Source: Puniceicoccales bacterium
GTDB taxonomy: Bacteria; Verrucomicrobiota; Verrucomicrobiia; Opitutales; JAIRLM01
DNA: 5,873 nt
Reading direction: 5' to 3'
NCBI GenBank assembly: GCA_031281635.1
Contig: JAITFC010000066.1
Location: 1-5,873, forward strand
Each line of letters begins with the position of its first letter. The stretch's first letter is position 1. A model generated the notes under the pieces. The model did no database searches. It was not told the DNA's origin and was given only the letters and a program-made list of their open reading frames with translations. The translations under genes and the position numbers were made by a program. This document shows positions 1 through 5,322 of this stretch, one piece after another.

Positions 1-1793
1 CCGAACCCGAACCAGAACCAGAGCCGGAGCCAGAGCCAGAGCCAGCCCCCGAACCGGAACCAGAACCAGAGCCGGAGCCAGAGCCAGAGCCAGCACCCGA
101 ACCGGAACCAGAACCAGAGCCGGAGCCAGAGCCAGAGCCAGCACCCGAACCGGAACCAGAACCAGAGCCGGAGCCAGAGCTAAAGCCAGAACCGGAAGCA
201 GAGCCAGAGCCAGAACCGGAAGCAGAGCCAGAGCTAGAGCCGGAAGCAGAGCCAGAGCTAGAGCCGGAACCAGAGCTAGAGCCGGAGCCAGAGCCAGCAC
301 CCGAACCGGAACCAGAGCCAGCACCCGAACCGGAACCAGAGCCGGAGCCAGAGCCAGCACCCGAGCCTGAGCCAGAGCTAGAGACAGGATCAGAACCTAA
401 TCTATTAGCTGCTCCAGGAGAATCCCATAAGGAAGCGCCGACAGCATCGACAAATCCTCCAGATGCACCATCGCGTGCCGAAGAATCCGCGGAAGAGGGT
501 TCCGATTGTGGCGAAACAGCTGAATCCGCATTAGAAGCTTTAGTGGAAGCGACGGCCTCAGAAGAGCCGCCATACGCCGGTCCAAGTGTGCGACCGGAGG
601 CCCAGCGACCACTTCAAGTTATACATTGGCAAAGTGAACCTCCACAATTAAATGACTGGCCTATTTTTAAATGTCTTCAAAATAGCCTGGGAAATGCGCT
701 GAGACAGAAAGAAGGACTGAGAGCAGATTTTGCGAGTCATGAGCAATCCTTTTCTGGACTACGAGACGGAGAAAGGTCGTTGGGGTGGTTCTTTCGAAGC
801 GGACCGACGAAAGAGCAGCACGGCGCTGCTATGGAGCGGCTGCGTCTTCAAATTGCAGAACAAGAGGATTTGATTGCTGTCCTCGAGGAAATCTGCAGAA
901 ATGCGCAGATTTTGCACCACTCTCTTGTAACGGGAGAACCTTACGGTCCAGCGCTGGATGGAGGCGCCCTAATAGACCTGTGCCAAATGGCGTTGCAAGC
1001 AAATCTCAAGGAAGAGACTAAACATGCAATTGCCTTTCTTCAACAACTACATACATGGATGCCAAAGTGTGATACGCATGTCCAATTGCGACTTTTGCAA
1101 TCTATCTGCCTTGGCTGCAACTACGCGAATGACGAGACGAAATTACCGCCAGCATTTGGAGCATTTTTGCCTGACATTCTCGGCGGGAAATCGACGTTTC
1201 GTCTCTCAGAATGTGCACAACGGATCAGTTTGGAGTTAATATCTCATGTTTTTCAAGATTTTGATGAGTGTGCGAGCAATGACCTATGTTGCATCTTCGG
1301 CATAAGGAGAGAAATTGCGCAAGGTATTGTGAAAAATCTGGGCATACCATTTTCCAGCATCCCGGAATTGGTGCAGCTGAGGGCCGAAGCGGTTGATGTG
1401 AATAACCCACAGTTCGCAGAAGGTAAATCCTTACTGTGTTTAATTGCGTTGGCTGGAATGCGCTACGTAATTTTCTCCCATAATCCGTTCGAAGTTGATC
1501 TTAACCCAATACATACAAAACCGTTTTTGACGCTAACGCAGGAGGGGAAAATGTTGGTACAGGCGAAAGATGTTACCAATTTTCTAGTTAATCTAAATGA
1601 AGGAGAAAGATTGTTGCCAATTTTATTAGAACTAATCAGAAGAGGATATGACATACGATCCGCAATGGATGGCAACATCATAATAAGACTTGTCGGAGAA
1701 ATAGCTAGGCAACATCATTACGTCAACGACGATGTCGTTAGTGCAATATCTTTGTTAGACAGTATCTATTGGGCATTTTCAACGGAAGTCTAA
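1..1793 (+). CDS. Glu-Pro repeat protein with unrecognised helical C-terminal domain (5' end outside window)
   Basis: The frame beginning at position 3 is open from the window edge to a tandem TAA TAG stop at 1791-1796, giving at least 596 residues; the true start lies to the left. A GTG at 543 is in frame but is very unlikely to be the start, because the open frame and its repeats continue upstream. Residues 1-127 are almost pure Glu-Pro dipeptides with Ala, Leu and Lys interruptions. Residues 128 to about 200 are an acidic linker rich in Ala, Ser, Pro and Glu. Residues about 200-596 form a predicted mostly helical domain with a likely coiled coil near 268-305, eleven cysteines and no clear membrane segment. 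EP repeats generally form extended, acidic rods, as in TonB-type linkers, so a stalk carrying a C-terminal head is a reasonable inference. I recognise no family in the head and assign no function. Its 3' third is AT-rich compared with murA. Confidence 0.85.
   Translation, partial: EPEPEPEPEPEPEPAPEPEPEPEPEPEPEPAPEPEPEPEPEPEPEPAPEPEPEPEPEPELKPEPEAEPEPEPEAEPELEPEAEPELEPEPELEPEPEPAPEPEPEPAPEPEPEPEPEPAPEPEPELETGSEPNLLAAPGESHKEAPTASTNPPDAPSRAEESAEEGSDCGETAESALEALVEATASEEPPYAGPSVRPEAQRPLQVIHWQSEPPQLNDWPIFKCLQNSLGNALRQKEGLRADFASHEQSFSGLRDGERSLGWFFRSGPTKEQHGAAMERLRLQIAEQEDLIAVLEEICRNAQILHHSLVTGEPYGPALDGGALIDLCQMALQANLKEETKHAIAFLQQLHTWMPKCDTHVQLRLLQSICLGCNYANDETKLPPAFGAFLPDILGGKSTFRLSECAQRISLELISHVFQDFDECASNDLCCIFGIRREIAQGIVKNLGIPFSSIPELVQLRAEAVDVNNPQFAEGKSLLCLIALAGMRYVIFSHNPFEVDLNPIHTKPFLTLTQEGKMLVQAKDVTNFLVNLNEGERLLPILLELIRRGYDIRSAMDGNIIIRLVGEIARQHHYVNDDVVSAISLLDSIYWAFSTEV
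3..146 (+). repeat. Three tandem 48-bp units encoding (EP)7-AP
   Basis: Units lie at 3-50, 51-98 and 99-146. Units two and three are identical; unit one differs from them at two silent third-codon positions. Each unit is 16 codons: seven Glu-Pro pairs, then Ala-Pro. Because the unit is a multiple of three, gain or loss of copies keeps the reading frame. The array continues past the left edge of the window, so the copy number is unknown. Positions 1-180 contain no thymine on this strand. Confidence 0.95.
147..383 (+). repeat. Degenerate continuation of the EP repeat
   Basis: The 48-bp unit begins again at 147 but soon breaks down into irregular EPEA, EPEL and EPAP variants, ending at Glu-Leu-Glu just before the linker. 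The Leu interruptions are all CTA codons (180, 234, 258, 276, 378), each one C-to-T step from the CCA proline codon. Many Ala codons are GCA, one step from CCA or GAA. The order, exact copies near the left edge and decayed ones toward the linker, suggests that recent copy-number change happened in the upstream part. Confidence 0.9.
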
Positions 1794-1889
1794 TAGAATA
1801 TTCGAAGCATTAGAAAGTTTGAAATATCATGCGACCTATGGCACCACATAGTCTCTCATCACTGGCACTGCCACCAGAAATTTCCAAAA

Positions 1890-2273
1890 TTACCTTATGG
1901 CCGTTTTAGTGATAATTTTTTTCACATGGTGGCAATTTGGCAATGAGCGTACGGCAGCAAGGATTTTTCCCTTGCGCACAAAGATCTCCTGGGCAGCGGC
2001 ATCGCAATCCACGTAAATCTCCAGGACGACCCCGCGCAATCCACACGGGCGGCAATGTGCGGCCAAAGTTTTCCCGATGACCCTTGGCCAGAGATCTGTC
2101 AGCATTGTAAGTCGTTCGCAGCGACCAACAATAGACTGGATGGCGATTTCGATGGCATCGTGCACCCGCGAAATTTTTACTTCCCGTTCGCCGTGGATAG
2201 TGCTGGGAAGACCGCAAAAATTTTCCACCAGATTGCGCTGATGCGGCTGCAAATGATCCCTTTCTCTCGGCAC
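1890..2273 (-). CDS. dciA: DciA / DUF721 family protein (replicative helicase loading)
   Basis: A 127-residue protein starting with GTG at 2273. Residues about 55-127 match the DUF721/DciA pattern: Leu61-Trp62, Val65-Ile66-Gly67, then Ala71-x-His73 and Pro76, followed by a hydrophobic strand and a DxxAAQE segment (90-96). In other bacteria DciA binds the DnaB replicative helicase and is needed for its loading at the origin; it is thought to be the older alternative to DnaC/DnaI loaders. The length suits the short single-domain members. Here the family domain is C-terminal, after a basic leader of about 50 residues. The gene starts four bases after the murA stop, so the two are probably cotranscribed and translationally linked. 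It has six cysteines, high for its length. The family call rests on motif reading by eye, not on a profile search. Confidence 0.8.
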   Translation of the reverse strand: MPRERDHLQPHQRNLVENFCGLPSTIHGEREVKISRVHDAIEIAIQSIVGRCERLTMLTDLWPRVIGKTLAAHCRPCGLRGVVLEIYVDCDAAAQEIFVRKGKILAAVRSLPNCHHVKKIITKTAIR

Positions 2274-2277
2274 GGCC

Positions 2278-3540
2278 CTACTCCCTTTGGCGTTCTATGC
2301 GAGCACCGAGCAGTTGCAATTTTTTTTCGAAGCATTCGTAACCGCGATCCACATGATGAATGCCGCGAATCGTGCTTTCCCCCCTGGCGACCAATGCGGC
2401 CATATACAGGCTGGCACCGCAGCGCAGATCCGATGCGACCACCGATGCGGCGAATAGTTCCGTTGGCCCCCTGACAATCACACGATTCCCGTCCAGCTGC
2501 AGGTCCGCGCGCATTTGCGCCAAATGTTTGACGTGAGCGAAACGGTTTTGATAAATTGTTTCCGCGATACTACCTTCCCCGTTCGCCTGAGTTAGTGCTG
2601 CGGTCATCGGTGCCTGCAAATCCGTTGGGAATCCCGGATAGGGGAGTGTTTCCAAGTGAATCGCATGCAACGAACCGGCCGAACCACGTATGCGCACGTC
2701 ATCACCTTCCCATGCCACCGCAGCACCCATCTCTTCCATTGCAGACCAGAGAGAAGCGCCGCTAGCGCGGCATCCCGGGGATATTTTTACATCGCTGTCC
2801 GCCATTGCCGCCAAAAGTGCAAATGTCCCTATCTGAATGCGATCCGCCATGAGTGCGTATTCCGCGCCGTGCAGTTCCTCCACTCCTTCAACGATAATTG
2901 TCGATTGGCCGATGCCCTCAATTTTTGCCCCCATGAGTTGCAAAAACTTGCACAAATCAACGACCTCCGGTTCCCGCGCGGCATTTTGCAGAATCGTCGT
3001 CCCCTTGGCCAATGTGGCGGCACAAAGTATGTTAGCCGTTCCCGTTACGGTGCTTCCGTTGGGCCCGAGCAGATCGATGGTCGCACCACGCAACTCTTTG
3101 GCGCGCACGTGGATTAAATCGTCACAGAAGGACATTGTGCAGCCCAATTTTTCCAGCCCGCGCAGATGAATGTCGATTGGACGAGGGCCGAAGACGCACC
3201 CGCCCGGGAGTGCTATGAGGACTTCTTTTTTCCTGGCCACCAGGGAGCCGAGCAGGCAGATGGAGGCGCGCATGCGGCGAACGGCGTCGTGATCCACGTC
3301 ACCGCAGACCCGTTTCATAGAAATTTGTAAAGCGTCACCGCACCATTCGACAATGCCGCCGAGTTTGCGTAAGAGTGTCAGCATGAGTCGGATATCGTCG
3401 AGTTTTGGCACGTTGTGTAGTAGGATCGTCTCTTCGGTTAATGCGCATGCAGCCAAGATGATAAGTCCCGCATTTTTCGATCCTCCAATGGAAACGACAC
3501 CGCGCAAAGGGTGTTGCCCAACAATTTTGACTTCCTGCAC
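2278..3540 (-). CDS. murA: UDP-N-acetylglucosamine 1-carboxyvinyltransferase (MurA)
   Basis: MurA transfers enolpyruvate from phosphoenolpyruvate to UDP-GlcNAc, the first committed step of peptidoglycan synthesis, in the cytoplasm. The two-fold EPSP-synthase-like architecture is present along the whole length. Starting at GTG 3540 gives 420 residues, and the active-site residues fall at E. coli numbers: Lys22-Asn23 in GGSKNA, Arg91 in MRASI, Cys115 in PGGCVFGPRP and Arg120. The general base region FPTDLQ (Asp307) and the C-terminal HxDRGYE motif (Arg399) are also intact. A TTG at 3573 in the same frame would add eleven residues with no family counterpart; neither start has a good ribosome binding site. 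Cys115 is the residue alkylated by fosfomycin. The protein has Ser where E. coli has Ala before the Lys-Asn pair. Twelve cysteines are high for the family. dciA follows after four bases. Confidence 0.95.
   Translation of the reverse strand: MQEVKIVGQHPLRGVVSIGGSKNAGLIILAACALTEETILLHNVPKLDDIRLMLTLLRKLGGIVEWCGDALQISMKRVCGDVDHDAVRRMRASICLLGSLVARKKEVLIALPGGCVFGPRPIDIHLRGLEKLGCTMSFCDDLIHVRAKELRGATIDLLGPNGSTVTGTANILCAATLAKGTTILQNAAREPEVVDLCKFLQLMGAKIEGIGQSTIIVEGVEELHGAEYALMADRIQIGTFALLAAMADSDVKISPGCRASGASLWSAMEEMGAAVAWEGDDVRIRGSAGSLHAIHLETLPYPGFPTDLQAPMTAALTQANGEGSIAETIYQNRFAHVKHLAQMRADLQLDGNRVIVRGPTELFAASVVASDLRCGASLYMAALVARGESTIRGIHHVDRGYECFEKKLQLLGARIERQRE
2281..2288 (-). promoter_or_regulatory. 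Strong Shine-Dalgarno site for dciA inside the murA 3' end
   Basis: On the minus strand the sequence is AAAGGGAG, followed by TAG (the murA stop), GGCC and the GTG start. The GGGAG core sits seven bases from the start codon, which is near ideal. It supports GTG at 2273 as the dciA start and lies within the last codons of murA. Confidence 0.75.
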
Positions 3541-3641
3541 GATTCCATCTTCGCTGTGTGCAGGGAAAGTCAACGCAATAATCCGGCGAAATTGTGCTCT
3601 AACGCATTAACGAAATTCACAATCGTCGAAAGTGAAAAAAC

Positions 3642-3669
3642 TTGACTTGTCGCTTGAATGTTGCATAAA
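3642..3669 (+). promoter_or_regulatory. Candidate sigma-70-type promoter for the 289-residue membrane protein gene
   Basis: TTGACT at 3642-3647 matches the -35 consensus at five of six bases. CATAAA at 3664-3669, after a 16-base spacer, matches the -10 at four of six. Transcription would start near 3676, only about two bases before the GTG at 3678, which conflicts with the ribosome binding site at 3667-3673. Either the mRNA is almost leaderless, the real promoter lies elsewhere, or translation starts later (an in-frame TTG lies at 3762). Confidence 0.35.
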
Positions 3670-3673
3670 GGGG
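3667..3673 (+). promoter_or_regulatory. Candidate ribosome binding site AAAGGGG
   Basis: A purine-rich AAAGGGG ends four bases before the GTG at 3678. The spacing is slightly short but usable. It is the main support for that start codon, but it overlaps the predicted -10 element of the candidate promoter, so at most one of the two readings is likely to be right. Confidence 0.45.
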
Positions 3674-3677
3674 AAAA

Positions 3678-4547
3678 GTGAATGCACTGGCACTTTTTTT
3701 ATATAGTAATTGCAGCGAAAACATTCGGGGGTTTGGTTTATGTAATTTCGCAATCGATCGGTTGGCTCATCTTGTTCGCACGAAAACATTCCAACTAGCT
3801 AGTTTAGCGGCAATTACACTTGTTTTCATTGTTTTTCTCAGCCCGTACGCCGCCTCGTTGTCCGCGCTGGCTGCCATCGGCGGTGCCATCCTGTGGACAA
3901 TTCCCGCCGTACTTAGCGCACTCAAATTGTGTTGTTTACTCACAGCAACACTATGCGTTACAGCTCTCATTGGCGTTGGCTGCAATCGCGAATTCTTGCC
4001 ATTTCCAAAAAGTGTGATCAACTTACAGTGTGGCGTAAAACACATGATTGCTGCGGCGGAGAAATTAAGCAATTGTAACTGGACAGAGCTGGAGACGGAA
4101 AAATCTTTTAGAAATTTAAAGGCTATTTACCATGAATATACGAAATGCATTCGCACCCAACCGACGGATTTTTTAGGCCAGTTAGGTAATCATTGGTTGT
4201 TTGGGTGGGCCTGTCGAAATTTAATTATGGCAAATAGCAATTATGCACTTTTGAAAAACATGAATTGGCTTATAACCGTTGCGAATTTATTTGCTGACGC
4301 AACAATGAGATTGGGCGATAACGGCCTCCTTGCCATGCCACTCATAGATCATGCCACTGCCGTTTTTAGCCCCCCAAATCCATACGAGACGGTACCGCAA
4401 GCCGTTGCTGATCTAAGAGATGCCCGAATGCGATTTCTCGTGGGGCTGCGCACGATGTTCGGGAAGGATGACGGTGCTGCGGATGTTCCTGCAGTCCAAC
4501 CGTATTGCCATGGTTTTTGCCATCTCACTGTCTGGTTTTTGGGCTAG
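3678..4547 (+). CDS. Unrecognised protein with a hydrophobic N-terminal membrane block
   Basis: A 289-residue ORF with a GTG start. Residues 1-37 are polar with Arg and Lys just before the membrane block. Residues about 38-58, 60-81 and 83-101 form closely spaced hydrophobic segments separated by very short turns (SPYA and a lone Lys), so the protein probably enters the membrane as a two- or three-helix hairpin. Residues 102-289 are soluble and mixed helical, ending in PYCHGFCHLTVWFLG; no catalytic motif is visible. There are twelve cysteines (about 4%), including C85-C86 and a C-x3-C at 277-281. I recognise no family. The short cytosolic head, tight hydrophobic hairpin and C-terminal domain resemble the general plan of chlamydial inclusion-membrane (Inc) proteins, but many unrelated proteins share it. 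It is transcribed divergently from murA, and its AT-rich composition matches the EP-repeat gene rather than the housekeeping genes. Confidence 0.7.
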   Translation: MNALALFLYSNCSENIRGFGLCNFAIDRLAHLVRTKTFQLASLAAITLVFIVFLSPYAASLSALAAIGGAILWTIPAVLSALKLCCLLTATLCVTALIGVGCNREFLPFPKSVINLQCGVKHMIAAAEKLSNCNWTELETEKSFRNLKAIYHEYTKCIRTQPTDFLGQLGNHWLFGWACRNLIMANSNYALLKNMNWLITVANLFADATMRLGDNGLLAMPLIDHATAVFSPPNPYETVPQAVADLRDARMRFLVGLRTMFGKDDGAADVPAVQPYCHGFCHLTVWFLG

Positions 4548-4557
4548 AGGCTGTCGT

Positions 4558-4713
4558 TCAATTTTCCCCATTGGCATTGTAAAGCATCGAACGTAGACGG
4601 CGGTCGCAAATGACGATGTGCTTTTGGAGTAAAGCGTCGCAGCTCCCTGCCACTTTTTGGTCTGCAAAAAAATAAAAAATTCGCTTGCGTTTCCGCGAGA
4701 ATTCCTTTCCCAT
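4558..4713 (-). CDS. Doubtful small ORF, 51 residues, antisense to the rpmH leader
   Basis: An ATG-started frame of 51 codons fills the gap between the membrane-protein gene and rpmH on the opposite strand. Its predicted product has a basic N-terminus (RKRKR at 8-12), a short aromatic stretch (IFYFFA) and a mixed polar C-terminus ending NANGEN. A G-run sits one base before the ATG, too close for a good ribosome binding site, and a minus-strand stop upstream fixes the start. The TTTTTTATTTTTTT stretch within it looks more like an A-rich promoter element read backwards. I recognise no homologue. A chance ORF is the more likely explanation, but its fit to the gap makes it worth recording. Confidence 0.2.
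   Translation of the reverse strand: MGKEFSRKRKRIFYFFADQKVAGSCDALLQKHIVICDRRLRSMLYNANGEN
4666..4679 (+). promoter_or_regulatory. A-rich tract upstream of rpmH
   Basis: Seven A, one T and six A lie about 45 bases before the rpmH start. Such tracts are often curved or act as upstream promoter elements, and rpmH is normally strongly expressed. I could not find a convincing -35/-10 pair next to it, so the role is only suggested. Confidence 0.25.
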
Positions 4714-4723
4714 GCCCCCATCT

Positions 4724-4861
4724 ATGAAACCTGCCTACAATCCATCAAAGATTTGCAGAGTGCGTCAGTGTGGCTTTCGCAAGCGCATGAAGACGGCGGC
4801 CGGTCGTGCCATCCTTTCCAACCGCCGACGCGTTGGCCGGAAGCGGCTTACAGTTGTGTGA
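4724..4861 (+). CDS. rpmH: 50S ribosomal protein L34
   Basis: A 45-residue, strongly basic protein starting with MKPAYNPSKI, matching the L34 pattern throughout: the GFRKRM core (17-22), the AGRAILSNRRR helix (27-36) and the GRKRLTV end (38-44). L34 is a small protein of the large ribosomal subunit bound to 23S rRNA. An in-frame ATG at 4712 would add four residues; the start at 4724 gives the usual family N-terminus. No Shine-Dalgarno site is visible before either. Two positions are odd: Cys11 and Cys16 stand where the family usually has a basic residue and a histidine. rnpA follows immediately, the common arrangement for this pair, with either a two-base gap or a four-base overlap depending on the rnpA start. 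The gene is short and easily missed by ORF callers. Confidence 0.97.
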   Translation: MKPAYNPSKICRVRQCGFRKRMKTAAGRAILSNRRRVGRKRLTVV

Positions 4862-4863
4862 GC

Positions 4864-5322
4864 ATGGCCGATGTCGCAGCAATAACCCCATGGGAAACGC
4901 CGGTGGAGGACTTTCGGCTGCGTCGTTGCCAGCGCATTCGCAAAGGAAGTGATTTCGCAACACTGGGTCGCTCGGGCCACCGGTGTAAATTTTGTGGATT
5001 TGCATTCATATGGAAGCAAAACACGGACGACAATGCGCTCCCACGCATCGGCATAGTCACGTCCAGAAAGGTGGGCAATGCGGTCCGCAGAAATTTTCTC
5101 AAGCGCATTACCCGCGAATCATTTCGACATTTCCCGAAAGAATTATTGCGCGGATACGATTTTCTCATTATTTTCCGTTCGGACAGTAAAACATCTGCAG
5201 TCAGCGATTTGCGTGCAAATTTGAGTGCGGCCTTTGAAAAATGGGAGTACCAGAGAAAAAGTTTGGACGGCATGCGGCACGCTACGTTAGGCCGTGAGTT
5301 GCCGTTGCGATCATTCGAATGA
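4864..5322 (+). CDS. rnpA: Ribonuclease P protein component
   Basis: The protein subunit of RNase P, which with the catalytic RNA removes 5' leaders from pre-tRNAs. The 152-residue product from ATG 4864 shows the family order: the RL-x-K/R-x-x-DF start (about 18-31), a central strand, RIGIVTSRKVGNAV (61-74), the RNR-motif helix with RRN and LKRITRE (75-85) and the GYDFLIIFR strand (97-105). The extra length beyond a typical 110-130 residues comes from about 17 leading and 20 trailing residues. The third residue of the RNR motif, normally Arg, is Phe78. A Cys-x2-Cys occurs at 41-44. A GTG at 4858 overlapping the rpmH stop as GTGA is an alternative start adding two residues. The same frame is open back to 4657 but runs through rpmH, so that extension is not real. 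Its own stop overlaps an ATG in the glgA frame. Confidence 0.95.
   Translation: MADVAAITPWETPVEDFRLRRCQRIRKGSDFATLGRSGHRCKFCGFAFIWKQNTDDNALPRIGIVTSRKVGNAVRRNFLKRITRESFRHFPKELLRGYDFLIIFRSDSKTSAVSDLRANLSAAFEKWEYQRKSLDGMRHATLGRELPLRSFE

Noticed and set aside
1..383. Possible CRISPR array or non-coding satellite
   Set aside because: There are no unique spacers between copies, and the repeat keeps one reading frame that continues into a long coding domain.
1..1793. TonB-like energy-transducing protein because of the EP repeats
   Set aside because: The region after the repeat is about 470 residues long and shows no TonB C-terminal domain or YP motif.
543..1793. GTG at 543 as the true start of the first gene
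   Set aside because: The same frame is open to the window edge through the repeat and linker, and no ribosome binding site precedes 543.
1836..1851. Small hairpin CTATG-N6-CATAG in the convergent gap as a shared terminator
   Set aside because: The stem is only five mostly A/T-rich pairs and no T-tract follows on either strand.
2055..2474. Plus-strand ORF of 139 codons across the murA/dciA junction
   Set aside because: It is antisense to two well-supported genes, is rich in Arg, Pro and His as expected of a shadow frame, and has no family features.
4666..4700. Leftward rho-independent terminator (TCGC/GCGA stem followed by a T-rich run on the minus strand)
   Set aside because: The stem is four base pairs with a large loop, and no convincing leftward gene would need it.
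4413..4721. Minus-strand ORF of 102 codons before rpmH
   Set aside because: It overlaps the 3' end of the membrane-protein gene and shows no recognisable features.
4548..4723. Replication origin next to rpmH/rnpA
   Set aside because: No dnaA gene and no cluster of DnaA boxes were seen; the gap is only 176 bases.
4657..4863. Long N-terminal extension of rnpA starting at 4657
   Set aside because: It runs in a second frame through the whole of rpmH and the added residues have no counterpart in RnpA.
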